Shown: positions 44,670-54,400, counted from the first letter of the stretch. The stretch: DNA of 64,000 nucleotides from Porphyromonadaceae bacterium UBA7332 (GCA_002471225.1 DKPO01000042.1:26434-90433); one strand, 5' to 3'. Program-made: numbers and translations. The notes: a model not told the origin generated them from the letters alone.

Positions 44670-47201
44670 GTGAAAACAACTTACGATTATAATGAAGCCT
44701 GTGAGGCTTCATTAGATTACTTCAACGGAGATGAGTTAGCAGCTCGTGTATGGGTTAATAAGTATGCACTAAAAGACTCTTACGGGAATCTGTATGAGAA
44801 ATCTCCGTATCAAATGCATGAAAGACTGGCAAGCGAAATTTCTCGTATTGAGAGAAAATACCCCAATCCAATGTCCTATGATGATGTTTTTGCTCTTCTG
44901 GATAAATTTAAGTATATAATCCCTCAGGGAAGTCCGATGACAGGCATTGGTAATGAATATCAGGTAGCGTCTTTATCAAATTGTTTTGTGATTGGATTGG
45001 ATGGCGAAGCAGATTCTTACGGAGGTATTATCCGCATCGATGAAGAGCAAGTGCAGTTGATGAAGCGTCGTGGAGGAGTTGGTCATGATTTGTCCCATAT
45101 TCGTCCTAAAGGATCACCGGTTAAGAATTCAGCGCTAACATCGACGGGGATTGTTCCGTTTATGGAGCGTTACTCAAATTCAACTCGTGAAGTGGCTCAA
45201 GATGGTCGACGTGGAGCTTTAATGCTCTCTGTTTCGATTAAGCATCCTGATAGTGAAAGTTTTATTGATGCTAAAATGACAGAAGGTAAAGTCACAGGTG
45301 CTAATGTGTCTGTAAAAATCCATGATGACTTTATGGAGGCTGTTATTAATAACAAAACTTATCTGCAACAATACCCGATAGATTCACAGGATCCTAAAGT
45401 AAAGAAAGAGATAGATGCAAATGCTTTATGGAATAAAATCGTTCATAACGCATGGAAATCTGCTGAGCCTGGCGTACTTTTTTGGGATACGATTATTAAA
45501 GAATCAGTACCGGATTGCTATGCTGACCTGGGGTATAAAACTGTTTCAACCAATCCATGCGGAGAGATACCTCTTTGTCCATATGATAGCTGCCGTTTAT
45601 TGGCAATTAATCTATATTCTTATGTAGTGAATCCATTTACTGCAGAGGCTTATTTCGATTATGATCTTTTCCGGAAGCATGTAGTTGCAGCTCAACGGAT
45701 GATGGATGATATTATCGATCTGGAGATGGAGAAAATAGATTTGATTATCAGTAAAATAGACGCAGATCCTGAAACGGCTGAAGTTAAATCTACAGAGAAA
45801 TATTTGTGGGAGAAAATTCGCACAAAAACGCTTCAGGGACGAAGAACGGGGGTTGGTACAACTGCTGAAGGAGATATGCTTGCAGCTATGGGGCTGCGTT
45901 ATGGTACAGAAGAGGCTACAGAGTTCTCGGAAGAAGTGCATAAACAATTGGCTTTATCAGCTTACAGATCTTCTGTACAGATGGCGAAAGAGCGTGGTAA
46001 ATTTGAAATATATGATTCTCAACGGGAATTGAATAATCCTTATATTGCCAGATTACGGGAAGCAGATCCTTCTTTGTATGATGATATGATAAAATATGGT
46101 CGTCGCAACATTGCATGTCTTACAATTGCTCCTACAGGAACAACCAGTTTAATGACGCAAACGACTTCGGGTATTGAACCTGTTTTTATGCCTGTTTATC
46201 TGCGTCGTCGTAAAGTAAACCCTAATGATACGGATGTTCGTATAGACTTTGTTGATGAAGTCGGAGATAGTTTTGAAGAGTTTGTCGTATTCCACCATCA
46301 TTTTAAAACATGGATGAATGTACATGGTTATGATACGAATAAGCATTATACACAAGACGAACTTGATACTTTAGTTGCAGCATCCCCTTATTATAAAGCA
46401 ACAGCAAATGATATTGACTGGTTGCAAAAAGTTAAAATGCAAGGTCGTATTCAGAAATGGGTGGATCATTCTATTTCTGTTACGATTAATCTTCCTGGTG
46501 ATGTGACCGAGGATCTGGTAAATAAACTTTATATCGAAGCTTGGAAATCCGGATGTAAAGGATGTACAGTTTATCGTGATGGTTCAAGATCAGGTGTTTT
46601 GATTTCTACTAAGAAGAAAGAAGAGAAAGCTGCAGACTCAACAAAATATATTCCAGAAGCTAAGCGACCTCGGGAATTAGAGGCGGATGTTGTTCGCTTT
46701 CAGAATAATAAAGAGAAATGGGTCGCTTTTATAGGTCTTTATGACGGAAAACCATACGAAATCTTTACCGGTTTGGCTGATGATGAAGATGGAATCTTAT
46801 TGCCAAAGAGTGTTGTTAGTGGAAAGATCATTAAAAACACAGATGAGCATGGTAATAAACGATATGATTTTCAGTATAAAAATAAAAGAGGTTATAAAAC
46901 AACGATTGAAGGATTATCGGATAAATTCGATCCGGAGTTCTGGAATTATGCAAAATTGATATCAGGTGTATTACGATATCGTATGCCTATTGATCAGGTT
47001 TTAAAACTGGTTGAAGGGTTAGAACTTGATAGTGAATCAATCAATACATGGAAGAATGGTGTGGAAAGGGCTTTAAAACGCTATTTGCCGACAGGAGTAA
47101 CTGTAAATGGACAAAAGTGTTCTAATTGTGGCAATGAAACGCTGATTTATCAGGAAGGTTGCTTGATTTGCAAAACATGTGGAACTTCTAAATGTGGATA
47201 A
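44670..47201 (+). CDS. nrdJ: Adenosylcobalamin-dependent (class II) ribonucleoside-diphosphate reductase
   Basis: Makes deoxyribonucleotides with a B12-derived radical, so it works with or without oxygen. The GTG at 44670 gives MKTTYDYNEACEASLDYFNG, the normal N-terminus; no in-frame ATG is nearby. The 843 residues contain the barrel core with SNCFVIGL, NPCGEIPLCPYDSCRL (active-site cysteine region) and APTGTTSLMTQTTSGIEP. The C-terminus ends in a zinc-ribbon-like CSNCG...CLICKTCGTSKCG that also supplies the redox cysteines. It is monocistronic with a strong terminator. No cobalamin riboswitch precedes it. Confidence 0.96.
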   Translation: MKTTYDYNEACEASLDYFNGDELAARVWVNKYALKDSYGNLYEKSPYQMHERLASEISRIERKYPNPMSYDDVFALLDKFKYIIPQGSPMTGIGNEYQVASLSNCFVIGLDGEADSYGGIIRIDEEQVQLMKRRGGVGHDLSHIRPKGSPVKNSALTSTGIVPFMERYSNSTREVAQDGRRGALMLSVSIKHPDSESFIDAKMTEGKVTGANVSVKIHDDFMEAVINNKTYLQQYPIDSQDPKVKKEIDANALWNKIVHNAWKSAEPGVLFWDTIIKESVPDCYADLGYKTVSTNPCGEIPLCPYDSCRLLAINLYSYVVNPFTAEAYFDYDLFRKHVVAAQRMMDDIIDLEMEKIDLIISKIDADPETAEVKSTEKYLWEKIRTKTLQGRRTGVGTTAEGDMLAAMGLRYGTEEATEFSEEVHKQLALSAYRSSVQMAKERGKFEIYDSQRELNNPYIARLREADPSLYDDMIKYGRRNIACLTIAPTGTTSLMTQTTSGIEPVFMPVYLRRRKVNPNDTDVRIDFVDEVGDSFEEFVVFHHHFKTWMNVHGYDTNKHYTQDELDTLVAASPYYKATANDIDWLQKVKMQGRIQKWVDHSISVTINLPGDVTEDLVNKLYIEAWKSGCKGCTVYRDGSRSGVLISTKKKEEKAADSTKYIPEAKRPRELEADVVRFQNNKEKWVAFIGLYDGKPYEIFTGLADDEDGILLPKSVVSGKIIKNTDEHGNKRYDFQYKNKRGYKTTIEGLSDKFDPEFWNYAKLISGVLRYRMPIDQVLKLVEGLELDSESINTWKNGVERALKRYLPTGVTVNGQKCSNCGNETLIYQEGCLICKTCGTSKCG

Positions 47202-47255
47202 TATATAGAATGTTTAATTAAAGTCAACTCAACTTTAGGAAGTGATTCCTATATG

Positions 47256-47295
47256 AAATAAGGATTATTCGTAGGAATAATCCTTATTTTTTTTT
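47256..47295 (+). terminator. Terminator of nrdJ
   Basis: A perfect 15-bp inverted repeat (47256-47270 with 47275-47289) has a 4-base GTAG loop and a T-run. It lies 55 bases after the nrdJ stop. Confidence 0.92.
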
Positions 47296-47391
47296 GAATA
47301 TAAATTGTTAGGATAATTAAAAGTATTATCTTGTACCCCAGATATTTGTGTTAATTGTGAAAATGTATTGTTAACTAATAAACTAATTTCT

Positions 47392-47832
47392 ATGAAAAAG
47401 TATTTTTTGATTTTATTTGCGTTAGTGTTTATTCTGCAATTTGATGTAACAGCAGCAAAAAAAGAAAAGTCATCCTTAGTAGGTCTCTGGCAGTCCAGAA
47501 CTGAGAATAAGAATCCAAAGACACCTGCAGATACTTTGCTGTATTTGCCTTTCTTAAAGGAAATATCACCCGATAATACGTTTAAGAATTTTGTAATGCG
47601 CGCGGGGAGTGAACCGACTGTTATAACCGTCAGAGGTTCTTACGAAATAAAAGGTGATCATTATGTTGAGAAATTGAATACTCATTATCTGGATCCGAAA
47701 CTTAATGGAAGTGAAACGGATATAAAATATTGGTTTCTGGATGAAAATACAGTTGTTTTTCAATTTCTGGCTCCAGGACAAAACTGGAGAATTGAAGAAA
47801 CATGGGTAAGAATAAATAATTTGAAAAGATAA
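47392..47832 (+). CDS. Small secreted protein, DUF4488-like
   Basis: A 146-residue protein from the ATG at 47392, with a clear signal peptide (MKKYFLILFALVFILQFDVT, cleavage near AAK). The mature part resembles lipocalin-like domains of the DUF4488 type found in Bacteroidetes: LVGLWQSRTE at the start, a Thr/Glu-rich middle, and an aromatic-rich end (NWRIEETWVRI). The function is unknown. A TTG eight codons upstream is not needed. The gene is alone between the nrdJ terminator and a terminator shared with the phosphoglucomutase gene. Confidence 0.72.
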   Translation: MKKYFLILFALVFILQFDVTAAKKEKSSLVGLWQSRTENKNPKTPADTLLYLPFLKEISPDNTFKNFVMRAGSEPTVITVRGSYEIKGDHYVEKLNTHYLDPKLNGSETDIKYWFLDENTVVFQFLAPGQNWRIEETWVRINNLKR

Positions 47833-47845
47833 GGTGCTAAAAAAT

Positions 47846-47890
47846 AAAAGAGCTATCTGCTAAGTTTAAACTTTCAGATAGCTCTTTTTT
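47846..47890. terminator. Bidirectional terminator
   Basis: A perfect 14-bp inverted repeat (47846-47859 with 47875-47888) has an AT-rich loop, A-tract on the left and T-tract on the right. It serves the small secreted protein gene (+) and the phosphoglucomutase gene (-). Confidence 0.9.
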
Positions 47891-47910
47891 ATGAATATAA
47901 ATCAAAAGTA

Positions 47911-49659
47911 TCAGATACCTAATGATTTCATTACTTCAAGAATTTTAGCATCGGCTGCAGCATTAGCAGCATCATAATCCTCTCTCGATTTAAGTGTGCC
48001 GGCAACTTCAATATAGAACTTGATCTTAGGTTCTGTTCCTGAAGGACGTACAGAAACTTTTGTACCATCTTCAGTAAAATATTGAAGAACGTCAGAGGTT
48101 GTTGGCATATCCAAAGTAAATGTTTCTTTCTCGATCAAGTCAGTGCCTTTTAATGTAGAGAAATCTTTCATGATTGTAACTTTCGATCCAGCGATTTCCT
48201 GCATTGGATTTTCACGGAAGTTTTTCATCATGCGTTGAATTTCTTCAGCACCTGATTTACCTGTTCTAACGACAGAAATACCTTTTTCTTTGCGGAAGCC
48301 GTACTCTAAATAAATATCTTGTATCATTTGATACATTGATTTTCCGTTATCTTGAGCCCAAGCTGCAATTTCAGCCATTAAGGAACAAGCAGAAACAGCA
48401 TCTTTATCACGAGCGAAACTTTCAGCTAAGAAGCCGAAGCTTTCTTCACCACCACCGATGTAATGTTTTTTGCCTTCGTTTTCGCGGATCACGGCAGCAA
48501 TCCATTTGAATCCGGTGTAGCAGTCGTACATCTCAATGTTATTACGATCAGCAATTGTTTTGATCAATTCAGTAGTAACGATTGTTTTCACAATGTACTC
48601 TTTACCAGTCAAACGTCCGGTTTCTTTATAACGCTGCATCAGATAATTTAAGAAAATAAGAACGATCTGATTACCGTTTACTAATACGAATTCGTTTTTA
48701 TCGTTACGTACTGCAATACCAATACGGTCAGCATCTGGATCTGAGGCCATTACTAAATCAGCTCCTGTTTCATAAGCTTTTTTAATTGCCATATCCAAAG
48801 CTGCTGGTTCTTCCGGGTTTGGAGAAGCTACAGTCGGGAAATTTCCGCTACTAATATCTTGTTCAGGTACATTAATAATATGCTCGAAACCAAAGTTACG
48901 AAGTGAATCCGGAATCAGTTTAACACCTGTACCATGTATAGGTGTATAAACAATTTTCATAGATTTCTGACGTTCAATAGCTTCCGGAGACAATGATAAA
49001 GTCTTGATCGCAGCTAAGAATGCATCGTCGATTTCTTTACCAATGATCTGAATTAAATCTTTATTTCCTTTGAACTTGATTTCTTTTGGATTGCGGATTT
49101 TATTGACCTCTGCAATTGTGTTTTTATCATGAGGAGCAATCATTTGTGCACCGTCATTCCAGTATGCTTTATATCCGTTATATTCTTTCGGATTATGAGA
49201 AGCAGTGATAATAACACCACTTTGACATCCGAAGTGACGGATAGCAAATGAAATTTCCGGAGTCGGTCGCATATCTTCGAAAAGATATACCTTGATACCA
49301 TTTGCCGAAAAGATATCAGCTACCGTTTCTGCAAATAAACGGCTGTTGTTACGTACATCGTGACCAACAACTACACTAATCTCAGGTAAATCAGAGAATT
49401 CTCTTTTTAAGTAGTTAGCTAACCCTTGAGTCGCAGCACCTACAGTGTATATGTTCATACGGTTTGAGCCAATACCCATGATACCGCGAAGTCCACCCGT
49501 ACCGAATTCCAAATCTTTATAGAAAGATTCTACTAACTCAGTTTTGTCTTCGCTCTCAATCATTCGTTGAACTTCTCTACGACACTCTTCGTCGTAAGCC
49601 TCGCCCAACCATTGTTGAGCTTTAGAAGTTACTTCTTTCATTAATGCGTCATTATTCAT
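47911..49659 (-). CDS. Phosphoglucomutase/phosphomannomutase
   Basis: Interconverts hexose-1- and hexose-6-phosphates (glucose, possibly mannose) through a phosphoserine. The 582 residues match the PgcA-type phosphohexomutase. The phosphoserine loop TASHNPKEYNGYKAYW lies near 143-158, the metal-binding DPDADRIG near 308-315, the sugar-binding GGEESFG near 408-414 and the phosphate-binding RPSGTEPKIKFY near the C-terminus. A TAnnTTTG element lies 42 bases before the ATG, inside the gap to the C69 gene, so it may have its own promoter as well as read-through. If it makes mannose-1-phosphate it would support the GDP-fucose pathway, but that is only a suggestion. Confidence 0.93.
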   Translation of the reverse strand: MNNDALMKEVTSKAQQWLGEAYDEECRREVQRMIESEDKTELVESFYKDLEFGTGGLRGIMGIGSNRMNIYTVGAATQGLANYLKREFSDLPEISVVVGHDVRNNSRLFAETVADIFSANGIKVYLFEDMRPTPEISFAIRHFGCQSGVIITASHNPKEYNGYKAYWNDGAQMIAPHDKNTIAEVNKIRNPKEIKFKGNKDLIQIIGKEIDDAFLAAIKTLSLSPEAIERQKSMKIVYTPIHGTGVKLIPDSLRNFGFEHIINVPEQDISSGNFPTVASPNPEEPAALDMAIKKAYETGADLVMASDPDADRIGIAVRNDKNEFVLVNGNQIVLIFLNYLMQRYKETGRLTGKEYIVKTIVTTELIKTIADRNNIEMYDCYTGFKWIAAVIRENEGKKHYIGGGEESFGFLAESFARDKDAVSACSLMAEIAAWAQDNGKSMYQMIQDIYLEYGFRKEKGISVVRTGKSGAEEIQRMMKNFRENPMQEIAGSKVTIMKDFSTLKGTDLIEKETFTLDMPTTSDVLQYFTEDGTKVSVRPSGTEPKIKFYIEVAGTLKSREDYDAANAAADAKILEVMKSLGI

Positions 49660-49700
49660 AGAAGAAGCTTTTATTAATTGAATTTTAGGTTTAGAATTTG

Positions 49701-49731
49701 CAAATTTATAATTTAAAATGTAACCTTCAAT
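49701..49731 (-). promoter_or_regulatory. Promoter of the phosphoglucomutase gene
   Basis: The minus strand has TAAATTTG at 49701-49708, preceded after 19 bases by ATTG at 49728-49731, one base off the -33 consensus TTTG. The -33 box falls inside the end of the C69 coding region. Confidence 0.55.
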
Positions 49732-51350
49732 CTATCACCTGTATCTTTAACAACATTTCGATAATAATCTTCGGAATAACCGCCTGATTTAGGAGTTGCA
49801 GGTAATCCATGACCGTTTTCTATAAACTGTCCATTTTTTTCTTGCTTGATATTTCCGTCAATGAATTTAACCAGCAAGAATTCACCTAATTGTTTCCATC
49901 TACGAGTTGCTTGTTCAGCTTGCGTATCACTATAATTTGTCAGGAATGCAATAGCTTTTTCCGGACTTTCATTATATAGTTCGGTTGCAGTCTTGTCAAT
50001 AGAAGGCTCCATTTGGATGAAATGGTTTTCCATTTGATCTTGTAATGATTTAACATCCGGATACATTACGTTCCATTTATTGTATACCATATTTGAAACC
50101 CAGTTATAAATCCAAAACGCAGAAGTCCACGAGAAGTTCAACATATCACCATTCCCTTCACGGTAACATTCAGGAACTTTTGTGATTGAGCAATACATTG
50201 GAGTATAAACGCATAACGCAGCATCGTCTGTTCCAAACCAAAGAACTCCGCCAATAGGATTTGGTAACCAGTTACGCATTTGAGAAACAAATGTAAAACC
50301 AGTCTGTTGAGTAGCGATCGCACGTTCATTAAGATAAGTTTCACCGTCTACTTTATAAGTCATAGGTCTCCATCTGTAAGGAACTTTGTAAGGACCGGCT
50401 CCAGCATCTTGAGTCATGTCAAACTCTGTACCTTCGTAATGGTCACGCATAGCTTCCATCAGATCTTTAAGTGATACTTTATTGCTCGGTTTGATATAAA
50501 GAGGCATTGCTTCTTTAGTTTCTCCTTTAATATATGATTTATATTTATCCATTTGTGGATCCATCATTCGATAGAAACTCCAAACACGAGCTTCGCAAAA
50601 GCGTAAAGCTCCGAAATCTAAAGGTGCGTATGCATCTGCAAAACTGAAATCTTTATTTAATCCATTGAAATATCCTTTTTCGCGAGCGAAAGAAATTACG
50701 TCAGGAGAATATAAGCAATTATCCTTATCATTCAACGGGAATTGACGGATACGTGCCTGATTAGCATGTGATGCCACACAATCGTCAGGAATACGAACAG
50801 CTACCCAAACTGCACCTTTGTTACGAGGACCTTTACCAATCATTTCCATGATCCATGCTTCGTTGGGATCAACAATTGAAAAAGATTCTCCAGAACTGTA
50901 ATATCCATAATCCTTAACCAGGTCTGTCATTATTTTGATAGCCTCACGAGCAGTTTTAGCTCGTTGCAGAGTTACATAGATCAATGAACCATAATCCATA
51001 ATACCTGTAGAATCCTGTAATTCTTCACGACCTCCGAATGTTGTTTCAGCAATAGTTAATTGATGCTCATTCATATTACCGACAACATTATATGTTTTTC
51101 TAACCTGAGGGATTTTTCCAAGAGGTTTACCAGTATCCCACTCTCTGATATTTAGCATAGCTCCTTCCGGATAAGTTGCCGCAGGAAAATGATAAAGTGC
51201 ACCATAAAGAGTATGAGAGTCGGCAGAATAGGTAACCATAGTTGAACCATCCGTAGAGGCTTTCTTGCCGACAATAAAGTTTGTACATGCCATCAGTTGA
51301 ACGGCTGAAGCTGCTAATAAGCAACCTAATGTAAAAATGACTTTTTTCAT
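49713..51350 (-). CDS. C69-family dipeptidase-like N-terminal nucleophile hydrolase
   Basis: A secreted peptidase of family C69 (dipeptidase A type). The 545 residues begin with a signal or propeptide (MKKVIFTLGCLLAASAVQLM) ending at ACTNFIVGKKASTDGSTMV. C22 is the expected catalytic N-terminal cysteine after cleavage. The same residue sits in a lipobox-like LMAC, so lipidation cannot be excluded from sequence alone. Conserved C69 stretches such as IAETTFGGREE and VDPNEAWIMEMIGKGPRNKGAVWVA follow. It lies 32 bases after the M23 gene on the same strand and may share its transcript. With the M23 protein and the POT transporter it fits peptide turnover and uptake. Confidence 0.9.
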   Translation of the reverse strand: MKKVIFTLGCLLAASAVQLMACTNFIVGKKASTDGSTMVTYSADSHTLYGALYHFPAATYPEGAMLNIREWDTGKPLGKIPQVRKTYNVVGNMNEHQLTIAETTFGGREELQDSTGIMDYGSLIYVTLQRAKTAREAIKIMTDLVKDYGYYSSGESFSIVDPNEAWIMEMIGKGPRNKGAVWVAVRIPDDCVASHANQARIRQFPLNDKDNCLYSPDVISFAREKGYFNGLNKDFSFADAYAPLDFGALRFCEARVWSFYRMMDPQMDKYKSYIKGETKEAMPLYIKPSNKVSLKDLMEAMRDHYEGTEFDMTQDAGAGPYKVPYRWRPMTYKVDGETYLNERAIATQQTGFTFVSQMRNWLPNPIGGVLWFGTDDAALCVYTPMYCSITKVPECYREGNGDMLNFSWTSAFWIYNWVSNMVYNKWNVMYPDVKSLQDQMENHFIQMEPSIDKTATELYNESPEKAIAFLTNYSDTQAEQATRRWKQLGEFLLVKFIDGNIKQEKNGQFIENGHGLPATPKSGGYSEDYYRNVVKDTGDRLKVTF

Positions 51351-51382
51351 CGTTTTTTATTTAGTGTTCTGTAATAGAATTA

Positions 51383-53134
51383 TTACCAGTAAAATTCTTT
51401 AATATATCGTTTTTCATTACCACAATTATCAATGACGATCATTTCAAGTTTATGTTTTTTCCCTTTTTGAATATCACGTCGGTTTAAACGATAATGTATG
51501 GATGAACCTTTTGTAGGTACAAATAAAACGAATTTTCCGTCAATATATCCTTTATAGGACTTAATTCCTGCTCCTGTATCGCTTATTGAAAGGGATATTC
51601 TGCCTAAGGCACCCCATTTGTTTTCATTTAATGGGTTGATTCGTGGCATGATTGTGTCAATATCTATAGCATAGGATCCAAATTCCCGAAAAGAAGCTTT
51701 GATCCATCCATTCTCATGACGACTGATTAATGGACTAAGTTTATTGTTATTCAGAACTTTGCCGATATAAAATTTATCAGGATTAAATAAAGAATAACCC
51801 TTTAGTTGAATTGAAATTTCTGCAAATCCATTCATAGGAATGTTTTCACTTTGAATAGCATATATGGATGAATAGAACTGAGTTGAGTCAGTCCGTTTTA
51901 TTGCAGGCTTCAAATCTTCAGGCAGTACTCCTTTAGGATAATTAATACGAATACCATGATCTTCAAATATGGCGTCTTCATTGCACTTAAGTAAAGGTGC
52001 AGCGGGTAAATAATTTTCTTTTACAGCAGGAATGTTAGCTGATTTTTTGCCTTGTATTTTAAATTCAAGAACAGATGTGTTTCCATTAAAATCTGATAAT
52101 TCATATTTTATTTGATAAGGCCGTTCTTCGTCTATCATAAAATAACCTCGGTCAGATGACAAATTTCGATATGCATGAATATCAGCTCCCTGATCTGCAA
52201 ACGATTTAACATAGAATACGCCATTTTTTTTCCATTGCGGATAATCAATGAAGAAGTTGAACAAACGACCATTATTAGAGTCTATGCTGTCTAATCTACT
52301 TGAGTAGACTAAAGAGCTGTCAACATATAGGTTGATATCTCTCACCCCGTATTTGAAGTGGACATCATCTTTAATATCAATGGCTTTTATACCTAACCCA
52401 ATTTTACCCCAACTCGATACAGGCGTCTGAATCCGATATTTTCCATTCCCACCAACAGCTCCATATGCTTTTCGTTTTGTCTCATTGTCATAAAAATGAT
52501 CTCCAGGCTCATAAAGCATGATCCCTTGTATAATCGGAGGTTTAGTGTCCTTTACCTGTTCTCCGTAAACAAGGAGAGGATTTATTCTGTATCCGGTTTT
52601 GTAATCTACAAGTTCAAAGTGTAAGTGTGGCCCCCCTGAAGCACCTGTATTACCAGAATAAGCGACCAAATCGCCTTGCTTAACAGGAAATACACTTGGT
52701 GCAAAGTTATAGTCTATGGACCATGTTTCACATTTAAGTTGCGTTTCTTCAATCAAAGCTGTTAATTGTGGAGGAAATCGATCTAAATGCATATATACAG
52801 ATGTCAATCCGTTCGGGTGAGTTAAAAATAATGTATTACCCCCTCCATATAGCGAAATTGAAATTCGGGAAACATATCCATCTGCGATAGCCTTTATAGG
52901 AATACCTGTACGACTTTCGGTCCGAAAGTCCAATCCGCCATGGAAATGATTTCGTCTTAATTCTCCGAAATTACCAGAAAGAGAAACAGGAAGATCCATT
53001 GGTAAGATATAATGATCCTTATTCAGCGGATTGTCAACTGAAGGAACAAGGTTAATACCCCATATAGAAACCAATAGACAAGAAGAATGTAAGCTTTTAC
53101 GTATTTTACGCAAAACAGTAGTAAATCTTTGCAT
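51383..53134 (-). CDS. M23-family metallopeptidase
   Basis: A periplasmic LytM-like zinc peptidase, expected to cut peptidoglycan cross-links or regulate amidases. The 583 residues begin with a short hydrophobic N-terminus. The M23 domain has zinc ligands H65 and D69 in NHFHGGLDFR and the HLH motif in GPHLHFEL near 170. A roughly 370-residue C-terminal part, rich in beta-strand-like sequence, has no recognised motif beyond a late SDTGAGIKSYKGYIDGKFV. It overlaps the ung stop by one base (TAATG), so the two are translationally coupled. With the amidase at 40.6 kb it is a second wall-remodelling enzyme of the window. Confidence 0.88.
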   Translation of the reverse strand: MQRFTTVLRKIRKSLHSSCLLVSIWGINLVPSVDNPLNKDHYILPMDLPVSLSGNFGELRRNHFHGGLDFRTESRTGIPIKAIADGYVSRISISLYGGGNTLFLTHPNGLTSVYMHLDRFPPQLTALIEETQLKCETWSIDYNFAPSVFPVKQGDLVAYSGNTGASGGPHLHFELVDYKTGYRINPLLVYGEQVKDTKPPIIQGIMLYEPGDHFYDNETKRKAYGAVGGNGKYRIQTPVSSWGKIGLGIKAIDIKDDVHFKYGVRDINLYVDSSLVYSSRLDSIDSNNGRLFNFFIDYPQWKKNGVFYVKSFADQGADIHAYRNLSSDRGYFMIDEERPYQIKYELSDFNGNTSVLEFKIQGKKSANIPAVKENYLPAAPLLKCNEDAIFEDHGIRINYPKGVLPEDLKPAIKRTDSTQFYSSIYAIQSENIPMNGFAEISIQLKGYSLFNPDKFYIGKVLNNNKLSPLISRHENGWIKASFREFGSYAIDIDTIMPRINPLNENKWGALGRISLSISDTGAGIKSYKGYIDGKFVLFVPTKGSSIHYRLNRRDIQKGKKHKLEMIVIDNCGNEKRYIKEFYW

Positions 53135-53802
53135 TATAATTGCCAGTTAATAGGGGTAATATTGTGTTGTTTTAAATACTCATTAGCTTTACCGAAATGA
53201 TTGTTTCCAAAGAATCCTCTGTAAGCTGATAATGGTGACGGATGAGGTGATTTAAGTACATAGTGTTTGTTAGTATCAATAAATGCTCCTTTTTTTTGAG
53301 CATATGATCCCCAAAGTATGAACACAATATTCTCACGGCTTTCTGCCAGTTTATGAATAACCGCATCTGTAAATGTTTCCCAACCCTGATTTTGATGTGA
53401 TCCGGCTTTATGAGCTTCCACAGTAAGTGTTGCATTGAGAAGTAAAACTCCCTGCTTAGCCCAATTTGTCAAATCTCCGCTTGCAGGTATCTGAAAATTT
53501 CCTTCATTTTCCAACTCCTTAAAAATATTGCGTAATGATGGCGGGAAAGTAACTCCGTTTTGTACCGAGAAACATAGGCCGTGCGCCTGGTTTGGTTCGT
53601 GATAAGGATCTTGCCCTAATATAACTACTTTTACGTCATTAAAGGGCGTTAAATCAAAAGCATTAAAAATATTTGCACCTTTTGGATAAATTATTTTTGA
53701 GTTATATTGCTCTTTAATAAAGTGTGTAAGTCTCTCAAAATAAGGTTTTGAGAATTCTTCTTCTAATATATTTTTCCAGCTTTGCTCTATTTTTACTTCC
53801 AT
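53134..53802 (-). CDS. ung: Uracil-DNA glycosylase
   Basis: Excises uracil from DNA in base-excision repair. The start is the ATG giving MEVKIEQSWKNILEEEF at 53802; a longer frame to 53865 would run into the divergent tRNA and its promoter. The 222 residues match family 1 Ung. The water-activating loop GQDPYHEPNQAHGLCFSV, the uracil-binding LLNATLTVEAHKAGSHQNQGW region, and the leucine/minor-groove loop HPSPLSAYRGFFG are all intact. It overlaps the M23 gene by one base and begins an ung-M23-C69 gene set. Its promoter must lie within the short gap next to the tRNA. Confidence 0.96.
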   Translation of the reverse strand: MEVKIEQSWKNILEEEFSKPYFERLTHFIKEQYNSKIIYPKGANIFNAFDLTPFNDVKVVILGQDPYHEPNQAHGLCFSVQNGVTFPPSLRNIFKELENEGNFQIPASGDLTNWAKQGVLLLNATLTVEAHKAGSHQNQGWETFTDAVIHKLAESRENIVFILWGSYAQKKGAFIDTNKHYVLKSPHPSPLSAYRGFFGNNHFGKANEYLKQHNITPINWQL

Positions 53803-53809
53803 GTGTCGC

Positions 53810-53839
53810 TTTGTATTTTTCAATTTTTGTATATATTTG
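53810..53839 (+). promoter_or_regulatory. Promoter of tRNA-Arg(CCG)
   Basis: The TTTG -33 box at 53810-53813 and the perfect -7 box TATATTTG at 53832-53839 are separated by 18 bases, close to the usual 19-20. Transcription would start about 12 bases before the mature tRNA. It is the best complete promoter seen in the window. Confidence 0.7.
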
Positions 53840-53857
53840 CCGTATAAATTATTTGAT

Positions 53858-53931
53858 GGCCCCATAGTTTAGTTGAATAGAACATCAGATTCCGGTTCTG
53901 AAGGTCACAGGTTTGAGTCCTGTTGGGGTCA
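53858..53931 (+). tRNA. tRNA-Arg, anticodon CCG
   Basis: The 74 bases fold as a complete cloverleaf. The 7-bp acceptor stem runs from 53858 and pairs with TGGGGTC before discriminator A53931, with one G-U pair. The 4-bp D stem is GTTT/GAAC, the anticodon stem is TCAGA/TCTGA with loop TTCCGGT, and the T stem is ACAGG/CCTGT with a 7-base loop. The anticodon CCG reads the arginine codon CGG. The 3' CCA is not encoded, as is common in Bacteroidetes. A hairpin terminator follows. Confidence 0.95.
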
Positions 53932-53947
53932 CATTTTTTTAATGAAT

Positions 53948-53976
53948 AGGAGTACGTTTATCGTGCTCCTTTTTTG
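53948..53976 (+). terminator. Terminator of tRNA-Arg
   Basis: The 9-bp stem AGGAGTACG/CGTGCTCCT (53948-53956 with 53962-53970, one wobble) is followed by a T-run, 17 bases after the tRNA. Confidence 0.88.
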
Positions 53977-54392
53977 TTGTTTATAACAGCATTCTTTTAT
54001 TTTTCCGTGAAATAAATAAAAAATAAGCGATTCTCGAAAGTCTCATCCTACTTTTTATCTTAAAACGATATTTTAACGAACTGTTTTTCTCGCATTAATA
54101 AGCTTTAGTCAGAGTTGATAGAACTTTCGGCATGCTTTCTTAAGATTAATCTAGTCAAATTTTGTCATGCTTATAGATCTTGAATATATTTGATGATTTA
54201 ATCAAAATGTAAATGTTTCGATCTCTTTTGGACTGTTATATACTTTTCTCTCAGTGTTTTTACACTATATTCCATGCTATTCCCGTTATTTGTGATACAA
54301 TGTGTAATCTTGCTCTTTTTTAGGCCTCTAATTATTTTATACATAGAATGTTCTTTTTTTATAAAAAAATTTTCGTTTCTCATGAAAAGAAA
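53977..54392. other. Gene-free stretch before the methylmalonyl-CoA operon
   Basis: AT-rich sequence of about 415 bases with no convincing gene. A 61-codon minus-strand frame exists, but it has no leader signal and looks random. A -7 element for the following operon lies at the right end. Confidence 0.55.
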
Positions 54393-54400
54393 TACATTTG
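54393..54400 (+). promoter_or_regulatory. -7 promoter element of the methylmalonyl-CoA operon
   Basis: TACATTTG, an exact TAnnTTTG, lies 47 bases before the mce ATG. A weak TTTC at about 54371-54374 lies 18 bases upstream. Five genes follow without an internal terminator. Confidence 0.6.

Noticed and set aside
54198..54383. A 61-codon minus-strand frame as a small gene
   Set aside because: No leader signal, no terminator, random-looking low-complexity protein in an AT-rich gap.
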